A stretch of DNA of 53,382 nucleotides from assembly GCA_024636505.1 (NCBI GenBank), contig JAGXGY010000045.1, positions 1 to 53,382 on the forward strand, in the 5' to 3' direction. Source of the stretch: Methylobacter sp. GTDB lineage: Bacteria; Pseudomonadota; Gammaproteobacteria; Methylococcales; Methylomonadaceae. The notes beneath the pieces are model-generated. The model was given only the letters and a program-made list of their open reading frames with translations. It searched no databases and had not been told where the DNA came from. This document shows, piece after piece, positions 6,758 to 17,422 of the stretch. Each line of letters opens with the position of its first letter. Position 1 is the stretch's first letter. The position numbers were made by a program, and so were the translations under genes.

Positions 6758-9000
6758 TGAGTACCAACACTTCCGAAGATTTGCACTTATCCATTTTAGG
6801 TATGCATTGCGCCGGCTGCGTCAGTTCCGTTGAAGGCGCATTGGCGGCAGTTGACGGTGTGACCGAAGTCAGCGTCAATTTTGCTGATCATTCCTCCGTG
6901 GTTAAAGGCCATGCCGACCCTGAGCTGTTAATACAGGCGGTTAAGGAAGCAGGTTACGATGCGGCGGTGATGGAGGGATTTGAAGACCCTGCCGAACAGG
7001 AAGAACAAGAGTTGCAACGCTATCGGCAGTTGATGAAAAAAGCCTCGGTAGCGGCAACCTTCGGATTGTTGCTGATGGCCGCCGAGCATCTTGACTGGTT
7101 GCCGGAAATCGGTTCAGCAACCGGCTCATGGGTCTGGCCGGAAATTGCGCTGATCACTTTAAGCGTTATGATGTATTCAGGTTGGCATTTTTACAGCGGC
7201 GCCTATAAGTCGTTAATGCGGGGACAGGCTAACATGGATACCCTGATTGCGCTGGGCACCGGTTCGGCGTGGTTGTATTCGTGCATTGTGCTCGATTATT
7301 ACGATACCCTGCCGTCGCTGGCTAAACATGCCTATTTTGAAGCGGCGGTGATGATTCTGGCGTTTATTAATTTTGGCTCCGGCTTGGAAACCCTGGCTCG
7401 AGGTAAAACCTCTAGCGCGATCAGGAAACTGATCGGTTTACAGCCGCGTACGGCCCGAGTGGTTAGGGATGGCGAAGAAATCGATATCGCTATCGAGCAA
7501 GTGGGCTTGGGCGAAACCTTGAGAGTCAGGCCCGGCGAGAAAATTGCCGTTGACGGTGTGCTGCTGGAAGGGCATTCCACGGTCGATGAGTCGATGCTGA
7601 CCGGCGAACCGTTACCGGTAGAAAAAGCCGCTGGCGCCCAGGTGGTTGCCGGAACCATGAACCAGAGAGGTAGTTTTTTATTTACCGCAACCCGCATCGG
7701 CCGCGATACCGCATTGGCGCAGATCATTAAAAGCGTCCGTCAAGCGCAAAGCAGCAAACCGGAAATCGCCCGTCTTGCGGATAAAATTTCCAGTGTTTTT
7801 GTACCAGCCGTGGTCGCGTTTTCAGCGCTGACTTTTTTGATTTGGTACGCTTTTGGGCCTGAACCTTCGTTGGGTTACGCCTTTGTTACCTCAATGACTG
7901 TTCTGGTTATCGCCTGTCCCTGTGCTTTAGGTTTGGCGACGCCTATTTCGGTGATGGTGGCGGTGGGCAGAGCCGCCCAATCAGGCATTTTGATTCGCAA
8001 GGGCGAAGCCTTGCAAACGGCCGGTAAATTAACCTGCTTGATACTTGATAAAACCGGCACGGTCACCGAAGGCAAGCCGACTGTTTCGACGATTGAAACC
8101 ATCGGCGACATTAGCGAAGAGCAAGTGCTGCAGTTGGCGGCGAGTATCGAATCCGGTTCGGAACATCCATTGGCAGCGGCCATTTTGGCGGCAGCAGAAG
8201 CCAAGCAGTTAACGCTGGAAAAAGTTAAGCAGTTTGAATCCGTGCCGGGTCACGGGGTGATGGCGATGATTAATGAGCGGCATGTGTTGTTCGGCAACAA
8301 GGCGTTAATGGATCAGCAAGGCGTTAGTTTTACCCGCTATAACAACCGACTCGAAAAATTGTCGGGTCTGGGACAAACGCCGATGTTACTTGCTTTGGAC
8401 AATAAAATTGCCGGGATTATCGCCGTTTCCGATCCGATTAAAAAGGGCTCGGCACACGCAGTACAGCTGTTAAAAGATCAGGGTATCCGCATCATCATGG
8501 TGACCGGCGACAATCAAATAACCGCTCACGCCATTGCCAAACAGGCCGGTATTGCTGAAGTGCGGGCGCAGGTGTTGCCTCAGGATAAAGCCGAAGTAGT
8601 TAAAGAACTGCAACAGCTAAGTGAAATCGTCGGCATGGTCGGCGACGGTATTAATGATGCGCCTGCATTGGCACAAGCGGATGTCGGCTTTGCGATCGGC
8701 ACCGGCACCGATGTCGCTATTGAAAGCGCCGATGTGGTTATTTTGCAAGGCTCGTTGCTGAAAGTGCCTGAAGCTATTGAGTTATCCAAAGCGACGGTTA
8801 TCAATATCAAGCAAAATCTGATCGGCGCATTTTTCTATAACACTGTCAGCATTCCGGTCGCGGCGGGTTTGTTGTATCCGCTGTTCGGCGTGTTGTTAAA
8901 TCCGATGATAGCCGGTGCGGCGATGGCGATGTCTTCTGTGACTGTGGTCGCCAACGCCAACCGTTTGCGTTGGGCTAAATTACTTCCGGGTAGCGGGTAA
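6757..9000 (+). CDS. copA: Cu(I)-translocating P1B-type ATPase
   Basis: The 747-residue protein is a P1B copper pump of the inner membrane. It has one N-terminal HMA domain (GMHCAGC, Cys18 and Cys21), a TGE actuator motif at 282-284, the membrane CPC metal motif at 387-389, the phosphorylated Asp431 in DKTGT, the HP motif of the N domain at 470-471, and GDGIND from 629. All catalytic elements are intact and the length is normal for a single-HMA CopA. It is translationally coupled to copZ. CopA normally exports Cu(I) from the cytoplasm. In a methanotroph it could also serve copper supply to periplasmic or membrane enzymes, which is an inference. Confidence 0.92.
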   Translation: MSTNTSEDLHLSILGMHCAGCVSSVEGALAAVDGVTEVSVNFADHSSVVKGHADPELLIQAVKEAGYDAAVMEGFEDPAEQEEQELQRYRQLMKKASVAATFGLLLMAAEHLDWLPEIGSATGSWVWPEIALITLSVMMYSGWHFYSGAYKSLMRGQANMDTLIALGTGSAWLYSCIVLDYYDTLPSLAKHAYFEAAVMILAFINFGSGLETLARGKTSSAIRKLIGLQPRTARVVRDGEEIDIAIEQVGLGETLRVRPGEKIAVDGVLLEGHSTVDESMLTGEPLPVEKAAGAQVVAGTMNQRGSFLFTATRIGRDTALAQIIKSVRQAQSSKPEIARLADKISSVFVPAVVAFSALTFLIWYAFGPEPSLGYAFVTSMTVLVIACPCALGLATPISVMVAVGRAAQSGILIRKGEALQTAGKLTCLILDKTGTVTEGKPTVSTIETIGDISEEQVLQLAASIESGSEHPLAAAILAAAEAKQLTLEKVKQFESVPGHGVMAMINERHVLFGNKALMDQQGVSFTRYNNRLEKLSGLGQTPMLLALDNKIAGIIAVSDPIKKGSAHAVQLLKDQGIRIIMVTGDNQITAHAIAKQAGIAEVRAQVLPQDKAEVVKELQQLSEIVGMVGDGINDAPALAQADVGFAIGTGTDVAIESADVVILQGSLLKVPEAIELSKATVINIKQNLIGAFFYNTVSIPVAAGLLYPLFGVLLNPMIAGAAMAMSSVTVVANANRLRWAKLLPGSG

Positions 9001-9054
9001 AACCTGTAACTTGGCCTGAATATCGTCCAATTCTATGCTGTTTTCAATGATTTC

Positions 9055-9951
9055 TTAGTGATTCCGTTGAATAATATACAGCGATAAATCTCGCAATAAA
9101 TCGGCTTCGCTGCCGAAAATATTCAGATTTTCCAGGGCTTGCTCGTGCAGTTCTTGCGCTTTTTGCTTGGCGCCAGCCAGACCAAGCAGGGCAGGGTAAG
9201 TGGGTTTGTTGTTATCCTGGTCTTTGCCCTGGGTTTTGCCTAAAGTTGCGGTATCGCTTTCTTCGTCCAGTATGTCATCTTTAACCTGGAACGACAAACC
9301 TATGCATTTGGCATAATTATCCAGTTTTTTGGCGACATCGGGATCGATATCGGCTTTCGCCAAGGTAGCCATATTGACGCTGGCGCGAATCAAAGCGCCG
9401 GTTTTATGGATGTGCATGTTTTCCAGTTCAGGCAGGGTCAGTCGGGTTCCTACCGATTCCAGGTCGATGGCTTGGCCGCCTACCATGCCTTGCGAACCGC
9501 TGGCTTTAGTCAATGCGGTAATCATTTTCAAACGACCTTCAGCGGATGCGTTGATGCTGGGGTCATTGGCCAGTATTTCAAAAGCCAACGCTTGCAGCGC
9601 ATCGCCGGTTAAAATGGCGGTGGCTTCATCGAAAGCCACATGGCAGGTGGCTTTGCCTCGTCTGAGATCGTCATCGTCCATGGCCGGAAGATCGTCATGG
9701 ATCAGTGAATAAACGTGGATAAATTCCACGGCGCAAGCCGGGCCGTCCAATGCTTCAGGGGCTATGCCCAGTGTTTTTCCGGTGCAATAGGTCAGCATCG
9801 GGCGCATACGTTTGCCGCCATCTAATGTACTGTAACGCATCGCCCGGTGCAGTTTTTGCGGCAGGATGTTTTCGCCGGGCAGGCGAGCGTCTAACGCTTT
9901 TTCTACACGGCTTTGACAAAAATCAAGATAGTCTTTTAACGTATTACTCAT
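9055..9951 (-). CDS. ispA: Farnesyl diphosphate synthase
   Basis: The 298-residue polyprenyl synthase condenses isopentenyl diphosphate with allylic diphosphates to give farnesyl diphosphate for quinone, undecaprenyl and hopanoid pathways. The first aspartate-rich motif is DDLPAMD with the short-chain DDxxxxD spacing, and the second is DDILD near residue 221. Its length is that of bacterial IspA. The ATG overlaps the xseB stop by 8 bases, giving the common xseB-ispA arrangement, but the dxs gene that often follows is absent. It converges on copA with a 54-base gap that has no clear terminator. Confidence 0.92.
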   Translation of the reverse strand: MSNTLKDYLDFCQSRVEKALDARLPGENILPQKLHRAMRYSTLDGGKRMRPMLTYCTGKTLGIAPEALDGPACAVEFIHVYSLIHDDLPAMDDDDLRRGKATCHVAFDEATAILTGDALQALAFEILANDPSINASAEGRLKMITALTKASGSQGMVGGQAIDLESVGTRLTLPELENMHIHKTGALIRASVNMATLAKADIDPDVAKKLDNYAKCIGLSFQVKDDILDEESDTATLGKTQGKDQDNNKPTYPALLGLAGAKQKAQELHEQALENLNIFGSEADLLRDLSLYIIQRNH

Positions 9952-10177
9952 CGGTAAATGGCTCCAGGGTTTGAGTGCCGTTTTTATTAATCAGGATTTG
10001 AACTTTCTGTTCGGCCTCTTGCAGGGCTTTTTGACAGGTGCGAGTTAAATTAACGCCGCGCTCAAATGACTTTAATGATTCTTCCAGCGAAAGTTCGCCT
10101 TGCTCAAGTTGGCTAACCAATTGCTCAAGTTCTGCGAGAGAATCTTCGAATAAAGTCGCGGTTTTTTTTTTCGGCAT
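9944..10177 (-). CDS. xseB: Exodeoxyribonuclease VII small subunit
   Basis: The 77-residue helical protein matches XseB, the small subunit that assembles with XseA to degrade single-stranded DNA. The family core [20 protein letters not shown] and the segment [14 protein letters not shown] are present. It is the first gene of the xseB-ispA unit and is divergent from parE across an 83-base AT-rich spacer (10178-10260), which must hold both promoters. Confidence 0.92.
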   Translation of the reverse strand: MPKKKTATLFEDSLAELEQLVSQLEQGELSLEESLKSFERGVNLTRTCQKALQEAEQKVQILINKNGTQTLEPFTDE

Positions 10178-10260
10178 GAGATAAAAATATTTTTAATGAT
10201 ACGATGTATAGATAAACCGGAACATTATATATGAAATTGGATAGTGAGTGATTAGGAAGT

Positions 10261-12153
10261 ATGAGTAACGAATATAACGCGTCGGCCATTGAAGTTTTAA
10301 GCGGACTGGAACCGGTGAGAAAGCGCCCCGGCATGTACACGGATACGACCCGGCCCAACCATCTGGTGCAGGAGGTTGTCGATAACAGCGTCGATGAAGC
10401 GATGGCGGGTCACGCTACAGCCATTGACGTGGTCTTGTATAAAGACGCCTCGGTGCAGGTCACTGATAATGGCCGGGGTATGCCGGTCGATATACATCCT
10501 GAGCAAGGCATCCCCGGTGTCGAAGTGATTTTGACCCAACTGCATGCGGGCGGCAAGTTTTCCAATAAAAATTACCAGTTTTCCGGCGGTTTGCATGGTG
10601 TCGGCGTCTCGGTTGTTAATGCCTTGTCGGCAAAACTGGAAATAGAAGTCAAAAGGAACGGCAAGCTTTATCGGATGGACTATGCCGACGGCGAAAAACA
10701 AACCGAGCTGGCGGAGACCGGCACGGTCGGCAAAAATAATACCGGCACGTCCATCCGCTTCTGGCCGAATGAAAAATATTTCGATTCCAATAAAATATCG
10801 GTTTTAAAGCTCAAGCATGTGTTGCGCGCCAAGGCGGTTTTATGTCCCGGCTTGAAAATATCGTTAAAAGTCGATCAAACCGACGAGGAGTATTTCTGGT
10901 GTTACCAGAACGGCCTTAAGGAATATTTGCTCGACCGCATCGGCGATATTGACTATTGCCCGGAACAGCCTTTTATGGGCAACATGGCCGCCAATCATGA
11001 AGCGGTTGAATGGGGCATCGTCTGGGCGATTGAAAATCCGGCTGAAGTGCTGACTGAAAGTTATGTGAATCTGGTGCCGACTGCGCAAGGCGGAACCCAT
11101 GTCAACGGCTTGCGTGCCGGTCTGACCGAAGCGATGCGCGAGTTTTGCGACATCAGGAATATCTTGCCGCGCGGCGTTAAAGTCGCCCCGGAAGATGTCT
11201 GGGAAAACTGCCATTTCGTGCTGTCGGTCAAATTGGAAGATCCGCAGTTTTCAGGGCAAACCAAGGAGCGACTCAGCTCCCGCGAATGCGTGGCTTTTGT
11301 GTCCGGTGTCGCTAAAGACGGCTTCAGTCTATGGTTAAATCAACATCCTGCCGAAGGCGAAAAAATCGCCGAAATCATTATTTCCAGCGCGCAAAAGCGG
11401 CTGCGTTCCAATAAAAAAATCATTCGCAAAAAAATCACCTCAGGCCCCGCATTGCCGGGAAAACTGGCCGACTGTTCCGCACAGGACTTATCCCGAACTG
11501 AATTGTTCCTGGTGGAAGGAGATTCTGCCGGCGGTTCGGCTAAACAGGCACGGGAGCGGGATTTTCAGGCGATTATGCCGTTGCGTGGCAAGATTTTGAA
11601 TACCTGGGAAGTGGAGTCCGCTCAGGTGATGGCGTCGCAGGAAGTCCACGATATTGCGGTGGCCTTGGGCATAGAGCCGGGCTCTTCCGATCTACAGAAC
11701 TTGCGCTACGGCAAGATATGCATCCTGGCCGATGCCGACTCTGACGGCAATCATATTGCGACGCTGATCTGCGCGTTGTTTTATCAGCATTTCAATGCGC
11801 TGGTGGTTGCCGGTCATGTGTTTGTCGCAATGCCGCCGTTGTACCGGATCGATGTCGGCAAACGCGTGTTTTATGCGCTGGATGAAGCCGAACGTCAGGG
11901 TGTGCTGGATCGCATTGCCGCCGAAAAACTCAAAGGCCAAATTAATGTGCAACGCTTTAAAGGCCTGGGCGAGATGAACCCTAGCCAGCTTAGGGAAACT
12001 ACCATGAACCCGGATACCCGCAGACTGGTGCAGTTAACGGTCGAGGAAAACGACGACACCAGCGGTCAGCTGGATTTGTTGCTGGCTAAAAAACGCTCGC
12101 AAGACCGGAAAGTGTGGTTGGAAACCAAGGGTAATTTGGCGGATATAGCTTGA
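10261..12153 (+). CDS. parE: DNA topoisomerase IV subunit B
   Basis: At 630 residues this has the exact length typical of gammaproteobacterial ParE and lacks the long insert of most proteobacterial GyrB proteins. The GHKL ATPase region has EVVDNSVDEAMAG (Bergerat Asn and Glu) near residue 38 and GGLHGVGVSVVNAL near 115. The TOPRIM domain has LVEGDSAGGSAKQ and, further on, DADSDGNHIATL. The C-terminal gyrase B block includes QRFKGLGEMNPSQL. ParE works with ParC to decatenate daughter chromosomes. parC is not in this window. Confidence 0.93.
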   Translation: MSNEYNASAIEVLSGLEPVRKRPGMYTDTTRPNHLVQEVVDNSVDEAMAGHATAIDVVLYKDASVQVTDNGRGMPVDIHPEQGIPGVEVILTQLHAGGKFSNKNYQFSGGLHGVGVSVVNALSAKLEIEVKRNGKLYRMDYADGEKQTELAETGTVGKNNTGTSIRFWPNEKYFDSNKISVLKLKHVLRAKAVLCPGLKISLKVDQTDEEYFWCYQNGLKEYLLDRIGDIDYCPEQPFMGNMAANHEAVEWGIVWAIENPAEVLTESYVNLVPTAQGGTHVNGLRAGLTEAMREFCDIRNILPRGVKVAPEDVWENCHFVLSVKLEDPQFSGQTKERLSSRECVAFVSGVAKDGFSLWLNQHPAEGEKIAEIIISSAQKRLRSNKKIIRKKITSGPALPGKLADCSAQDLSRTELFLVEGDSAGGSAKQARERDFQAIMPLRGKILNTWEVESAQVMASQEVHDIAVALGIEPGSSDLQNLRYGKICILADADSDGNHIATLICALFYQHFNALVVAGHVFVAMPPLYRIDVGKRVFYALDEAERQGVLDRIAAEKLKGQINVQRFKGLGEMNPSQLRETTMNPDTRRLVQLTVEENDDTSGQLDLLLAKKRSQDRKVWLETKGNLADIA

Positions 12154-12181
12154 TTTTAAAAGGCTTCTTTGCTCTAGAGCT

Positions 12182-12201
12182 GGGGCGAATGAATTCGCCC
12201 C
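12182..12201. repeat. GGGGCGAAT palindromic repeat between parE and the secreted protein gene
   Basis: GGGGCGAAT GA ATTCGCCCC is a 9-bp perfect inverted repeat with a 2-base centre, 29 bases past parE. A related but altered copy lies at 17333-17399, so the two members flank the giant gene. Placed between convergent genes, it could also act as a terminator stem. Confidence 0.6.
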
Positions 12202-12285
12202 GCAATTTCCTGAATCCGCACAGACGCCCTAACCGAAAACCCCGCTACTTGCACTGCAGAGTCAAAAAAATCAACGATCCTGAAC

Positions 12286-15200
12286 TCATAGAGAGAAGTT
12301 CCACTGATTTTGCTGCAGATAATTGCCTTGCATCTCTACCGAAGTGACGAAACCCCAGACAACATTTTCCAGCGATTCGCCACCGGCAATATGAGCCATC
12401 CAGAAATCAAAACCCTGTTGATCAGCCTCCCGACCCAGGAAGCTCTGATAGAACATATTAACCTGCTCGCTGCTGGTCAGTCGGCTAAAATCAACCTCGG
12501 TATTCGCTTGGTGCTCTGGCGAATGCAGGAATTCGAAAGCAATATTGCCTATCGACACACCCGCTACATTAGCCTCTGACCAAAACTGAAACCCGGAAAT
12601 CTCCGCCTGCCGACCCAGTACCGCAGTGTACAGTGAGGCGATCTGGATATGGAAATCGCGGCTCTGTACCGAATAAACCTGGTCGTCGAAGCGGATGGTC
12701 TCGACGTTGATCAGGGTATCTATGTCGTCGGGGCGGTCAAGCGAACGCACCAGGGTTTTGCCATTATCCTCAGTGATCTGGTAGCGATCGATGCTGCCCG
12801 CGTAACGGGCTTCATCGACATCGCGGCCACCATGCAGCAGATCCGATCCGGCGCCGCCAAACACCGTATCGTTGCCGTCATCGCCAAAAATCAGGTCATT
12901 GCCGCCCTCGGAACCGACGGTATCGTCACCGCCGCCGCCGTGCAAAATGTCATCTTCCGCACCCAATACGATGTACTGGGCCGCGTCATCGCCGACCGCA
13001 AAGTTTTGCCCATTACCGCCGGTCACACGGGCTGCACCAATGATAATGGCGAATTCCACATTATTCAGTTGCAACACCGTATTGGATGGCAAATTGCGCA
13101 CGTCGATGACCAAGGCTTCTTGCCGGTCCGGATGATTGCCGTCTTGCTCGCCGGTGCCGGTGGCGCCGTTGATGACAATCGGCGCATTGAAGCCCTCGGT
13201 ACGATCCGGCGTGGTCAGCAAGGTGATGGTGCGCACACTGACCTGAGCCTCGTCGCGCACGCCGGGCACATAGCTGTCGATTCCACGACCGAGAATGTCA
13301 GCAAAAGCGGATGGATCGGTGCGCGGCTCGGAAGCGGCCATCAGCAACTCGCGTAAAGTCGGATTATCACCGCCGGTGACGGCCTCGGAGGTCAGGCCCA
13401 CGCCGACCGGCAGACTGGCTTGCAAGATGGTTTCGCCGCTGCTGTTACGCGCCAGCGGAATATCGGCTTGAGGCGTGGCGTTGTTTTCGTCCGGCCGTGT
13501 ATTGAGGACGATGGGAACCGTGGTAGTGACCACCTCCGTGGTGATGATCTGCTGCTCGCCGGTTACCGGATGGGTGACTGTGGTGGTGATGGTTTTCGTG
13601 GTGTCGGTGACGACTACGCCATCCACGGTTTCCGTAGTGGTGGTGGGTGTTGGCGCTGGAGTTGGGGTTGGAGTTGGTGCAGGCGTATTATTAGTCACTG
13701 CCGTTGCCGCCAAGGTTGCCGCATCGTTGCCCGCCGCATCCTGAATGGCGGGAGTGTCGTCGCCCCCGGTCGGATCGGTGTAAGCCACCGTTACTACAGC
13801 GCCATTAGCCATTGCCGAAGCCAGGGTTAGCATCACGGTTTTATTGGCCGCATTGACCGCAACGCTGTTAACCGTGATTTGGGTAGCGCCGTTCATCACC
13901 GTAAACGCCGTGGTTGCAGGAATATTGACAGCATCCAACGTGCCGGTTTCGGTATAAGTCATCACCAGGGTGCTGCCATTGATTGTGGCGCTAGTAAAGA
14001 CCGGCGTTAAGGTATCAATACTGATGCTGGGCGTGGTGCCTGCGCCGCCATTATTGCCTGCCGTATCGGTGTAGCTGTTGGCCGCCACGGTGATGCTGGC
14101 AGTGCCGCTGGCTAAGTCGGCGGTTGGCGTGAAAGTGGCGGTGTAGAGTTTGTCGTTACCTCCATCAACCGTCGGGGTGCTCAAGGTACCGCCGGTGGTA
14201 GTGACATCATTTGCCGCAAAACCGGTTGGTGTCTCGCTGAAGGTGAAACTAATAGTCGCGGTTTCACCGGCTTTGATAGCGGTCATATTGCTGGTAATCG
14301 CAAGGGTCGGCGCGGTGGTATCTTGTACAGTCAGAACCACATCATTGCCGGTGCCGCCCGCATAACTGATTTTAAAACTATAGCCGCCTAGCGTTAGCGC
14401 CGCACCTTCGGCCAAACCGGTAAAGGTGCCGGTAACCGCATCAGGGCCATTATTATCAATGAGGATAAAACTATTACCCGCTGTCGGTGTGAAGCTATTG
14501 ATTAACGAAGCAGCTAAAGTAGCGCCGGTCAGATTAACAGTACCGGTCACTTTCAATTGATCATAACCGCTGCCCGCTGTGGTGCCGCCCAGTTGTGCCG
14601 ATAAGCTACCTGCTATCGCGAGATTGCCGGTGGCTAAATCTTCCGCCGTGCTGATGGTGCCTGCGCTTAGCGTACTCCCGGCATTAACGGTGACGGCACC
14701 GGCAATTGAACCACTGCCGCCTAAAGTGGCACCGGAAGCAATACTCAACGCACCGCTACCGCTATGGGCACCGTTAACCAATAAGGTGCCCGCCGATACG
14801 GTGGTAGCTCCCGTATAGAGATTATTCCCACGCAACTCCTGCCTTCCGGTACCCGTCTTGGTAAATCCGCCAGATCCGCTTATTACGCCGTAGAAAGAAT
14901 TATTCCCCCCCAAATATACAGTCAACGTGTTGGATCCTAGCGCTACTGCTCCACCACCTGCAAGCGCACCGATAGCCTCGTTGGTGGACAAGGTCAAGGT
15001 GCCGTACACCGCCACCTCGGCGGTGTCGGACAAGGCCGAACCGCCGCTGTTATTGAGGATTAGCCCGCCCGCCTGGATACTGGTCACGCCGGCATAGGTG
15101 TTGGAGCCGGTCAAAGTCACCGTACCGGTTCCGTATTTAGTCACACTGCCGTTGCCGCTGATCACTTTGGCATAGGTGCCGTCCGTATCTTGCGTGAACT

Positions 15201-17124
15201 CCACCTGTGCGTTGTTGGTAATATCGCCCGCCAAGCTTGACGTGGTGCCGTTCAGCGTGCCCGCCGACACCGTGATGGTGCCGGTATAGGAGTTGGTTTC
15301 CATCAAGGTTAGGGTACCGTCTCCCAATTTCTCCATGTCCCCCGATCCCGACACCACCCCCGACAAGGTCACAGCATTCTCGTTGGAGACGTTGCCACCG
15401 CTCAAGGTGAAGGTATTGCTGATCGTCACTCCCGACCCGGTAATGGTCAGAACACCGTTAGTTTGCAGCTCTACCGCACCGCTACCCAGATTGGCACCAT
15501 CGGTAACCGATATCCCGTTGGTTCCCGCCACCGAGGTACCACCCGAGTAGGTGTTGGTACCCGTCAGTACCAGCACGCCGCCGTTGGTCTTGGTCAGTTT
15601 GCCGGTGCCGGAAATCGTACCCGATAGCGTGACGTCGGCATCGGTCTGGATGGTCGAGTTGCCGCTGACCGTCAGCGCGTTGGTCAGCGTCGTGGCACCG
15701 GTCAATTGCAGCGTCGCGCCGCTGCCCAACGTTATCGCACCTGTAGCCAGATTACTGCTTCCGGCAATGTTGAGTGTGCCGGCATTGATTTGCGTGGCCC
15801 AGCTCTGGGTATTGTTGGTGCCGGACAGCGTCAAGCTCGAAGCACCAGCTTTGAAGAGCTTTGAAGATCCTATGATGGAACCGGAAAAGTTGGTGTCGGC
15901 ACTTTGGGTAATCGTTAGCCATATGCCGGTCAAATCAAGCGAACCTGCGCCGGAGATATTGCCGACCCACGTATCGTTGGAAAACTTCAAGGTGGCACCG
16001 GAGGCAATGGTGACTGCAGTGGCACTAGACGTGCCTCTACCATTATTGGCATTCAAGGTACCCGCGAGAAGGTTGATGCTGGTGAGGGGGTTGGGGGAGT
16101 CGGGACTCAGTGTCAGGGCGCCCGCGCCGGACTTGGTCAGTGTGCTCGACCCCGAAAGCACCGACTCGATCGTGAGTTCGTCGTTCGAGCCATTGGTGAC
16201 ATTCAAGGCTCCCGCCAGGTTTATCGTGTTGCCGGTGATGGTCAGAGTGCCCACCGTGTCGGCATCAAAAGTAACACCCGCGTCCACGCTGGCGTTAGAG
16301 CCAAGCGTGATCGTTTTTCCGCTAAGGCCCACCGCGAAGCCGACGGCGCCATTGGTACCGGCGTAATACAGCGCCTCGCGCAGGCTCAGGCCACCGCCAT
16401 CGGCCAGGTCAGTTGAGTAGTCAGTGTCAATAGTGGCATCGACGCCAGTGTCCTGATCGGTGGTGACGATCACCGCGGCAAGCGTGCCTTGATACCCTAC
16501 ATCGCTTAGAACAGTGGCATCCAATTTGCCGGTTGCATACTCCAACACCCAATCCCCACCCCGCCTCGCCGCTCCCGTCAGGTTCGTCGAGGCGGCCACA
16601 TCGGCCCCGGTCAATTGCGCCAGCCGTCCGACAAACTGTGCGCCGGTTTCACCTGCTGCCACGTTGCAGCCATACAGCAAGATGTCGCCGTTCGGCGTCA
16701 ACGCCTGCCCCAGTTGCGCCAGTTCATCCTGGCGTGCATCGAGGCTGGCGCTGTCGAGGGTGATGCTGCCCAGCACCACGCTGCCGACCGCGCCGTGGCT
16801 GAATACATGTACCGCGTCGATCGAACCGGCGAGTTGTTGCGCCAGCCAGTCGGTCATTTGCGTCAGTCCGTCGCCGTGGCCGTCAAGCACCACCACTTGC
16901 ACACCGGGCTTGATGCCTTGCGCCAGGGTTTGCCAGTCGGTAACGGTGTTGACGATGAAGGCGACTTCCGTGCGTTGCGGCAGTGGTGCGGCCGCAAGAC
17001 GCAGTGGTGCAATGTCTGTCATGCCAAGCTCGGCATTCGCTGAGGTGACATTACTGATGACCGGAACCGGCTGCGCCAGGTGATCTGTTGTTGCCGCTGA
17101 TTTTTTATTTTCTATCATGCTCAT
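12286..17124 (-). CDS. Giant secreted mosaic protein (DUF4347, beta-helix repeats, Ig-like, RTX, DUF4214)
   Basis: The 1612-residue protein has no N-terminal signal peptide. In order it shows a DUF4347 domain (about 41-215, with VVVLDGHGDG, VHVFSHGAVGS and ILLYGCNVAAG), a GGLSLREALYYA beta-helix start near 245, many autotransporter-like passenger repeats of the kind LTKSGAGALTLSG and NTYTG (about 330-860), Ig-like domains (about 930-1145), a Thr/Pro linker (PTPTPTPAPTPTTTT), calcium-binding RTX nonapeptides (about 1388-1431, GGGGDDTVG, GNDLIFGDDGNDTVFGG) and two DUF4214 copies (about 1501-1611, each with YxxxLGRxAxxxGFxFW). The RTX block and the missing signal point to type I secretion with a C-terminal signal. 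The product is probably a cell-surface or matrix adhesin. No secretion genes are nearby. Confidence 0.85.
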   Translation of the reverse strand: MSMIENKKSAATTDHLAQPVPVISNVTSANAELGMTDIAPLRLAAAPLPQRTEVAFIVNTVTDWQTLAQGIKPGVQVVVLDGHGDGLTQMTDWLAQQLAGSIDAVHVFSHGAVGSVVLGSITLDSASLDARQDELAQLGQALTPNGDILLYGCNVAAGETGAQFVGRLAQLTGADVAASTNLTGAARRGGDWVLEYATGKLDATVLSDVGYQGTLAAVIVTTDQDTGVDATIDTDYSTDLADGGGLSLREALYYAGTNGAVGFAVGLSGKTITLGSNASVDAGVTFDADTVGTLTITGNTINLAGALNVTNGSNDELTIESVLSGSSTLTKSGAGALTLSPDSPNPLTSINLLAGTLNANNGRGTSSATAVTIASGATLKFSNDTWVGNISGAGSLDLTGIWLTITQSADTNFSGSIIGSSKLFKAGASSLTLSGTNNTQSWATQINAGTLNIAGSSNLATGAITLGSGATLQLTGATTLTNALTVSGNSTIQTDADVTLSGTISGTGKLTKTNGGVLVLTGTNTYSGGTSVAGTNGISVTDGANLGSGAVELQTNGVLTITGSGVTISNTFTLSGGNVSNENAVTLSGVVSGSGDMEKLGDGTLTLMETNSYTGTITVSAGTLNGTTSSLAGDITNNAQVEFTQDTDGTYAKVISGNGSVTKYGTGTVTLTGSNTYAGVTSIQAGGLILNNSGGSALSDTAEVAVYGTLTLSTNEAIGALAGGGAVALGSNTLTVYLGGNNSFYGVISGSGGFTKTGTGRQELRGNNLYTGATTVSAGTLLVNGAHSGSGALSIASGATLGGSGSIAGAVTVNAGSTLSAGTISTAEDLATGNLAIAGSLSAQLGGTTAGSGYDQLKVTGTVNLTGATLAASLINSFTPTAGNSFILIDNNGPDAVTGTFTGLAEGAALTLGGYSFKISYAGGTGNDVVLTVQDTTAPTLAITSNMTAIKAGETATISFTFSETPTGFAANDVTTTGGTLSTPTVDGGNDKLYTATFTPTADLASGTASITVAANSYTDTAGNNGGAGTTPSISIDTLTPVFTSATINGSTLVMTYTETGTLDAVNIPATTAFTVMNGATQITVNSVAVNAANKTVMLTLASAMANGAVVTVAYTDPTGGDDTPAIQDAAGNDAATLAATAVTNNTPAPTPTPTPAPTPTTTTETVDGVVVTDTTKTITTTVTHPVTGEQQIITTEVVTTTVPIVLNTRPDENNATPQADIPLARNSSGETILQASLPVGVGLTSEAVTGGDNPTLRELLMAASEPRTDPSAFADILGRGIDSYVPGVRDEAQVSVRTITLLTTPDRTEGFNAPIVINGATGTGEQDGNHPDRQEALVIDVRNLPSNTVLQLNNVEFAIIIGAARVTGGNGQNFAVGDDAAQYIVLGAEDDILHGGGGDDTVGSEGGNDLIFGDDGNDTVFGGAGSDLLHGGRDVDEARYAGSIDRYQITEDNGKTLVRSLDRPDDIDTLINVETIRFDDQVYSVQSRDFHIQIASLYTAVLGRQAEISGFQFWSEANVAGVSIGNIAFEFLHSPEHQANTEVDFSRLTSSEQVNMFYQSFLGREADQQGFDFWMAHIAGGESLENVVWGFVTSVEMQGNYLQQNQWNFSL

Positions 17125-17332
17125 GAGGTTTTTCGGTAGTTAACAGTGATTGATCAAGTGGGTTATCGAAGCGACCGCAAAGCCGACCATTTCGCCCTCG
17201 ACAGACGCGGACATCGCCAATAATTTGCCCCGTTGCGGCTGGGTTTGCCAACGGCGTTGCCGGCTAGGATAGGTTATGGCGTCATAAGGAGCAAGGTTGT
17301 TCTGATGTGGTGCAGTATCTCGTCCGAAAGTT

Positions 17333-17399
17333 GTAGGGGCAAATGAATTCGCCCCACAGCCGCGTTGCACGATGGGCGACTTGGCCGGATCGCCCCTAC
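17333..17399. repeat. GTAGGGGC...GCCCCTAC palindromic repeat
   Basis: GTAGGGGC at 17333-17340 is the reverse complement of GCCCCTAC at 17392-17399. Inside are AATGAATTCGCCCC, shared with the repeat at 12182, and GGGCGACTTGGCCGGATCGCCC. It looks like a REP-type element. The minus-strand frame 17140-17421 that reads through it translates the repeat and is not counted as a gene. The remaining bases of the gap 17125-17422 show nothing I recognise beyond presumably holding the promoter of the giant gene. Confidence 0.6.
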
Positions 17400-17422
17400 C
17401 CTTTATCGCGACAACGGGCAAA

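Noticed and set aside
12872-13830. Long plus-strand ORFs opposite the giant secreted protein gene
   Set aside because: They mirror the repetitive, Thr/Gly/Val-rich coding sequence on the other strand. The minus frame has recognisable domains over its full length.
12900-16300. Repeated sequence considered as a CRISPR array
   Set aside because: The repeats are degenerate, lie within an open frame and encode beta-helix and RTX motifs. No regularly spaced identical repeats occur in the window.
17140-17421. Minus-strand ORF of 93 codons upstream of the giant gene
   Set aside because: Much of it translates the palindromic repeat at 17333-17399, and it has no recognisable domain or ribosome site.
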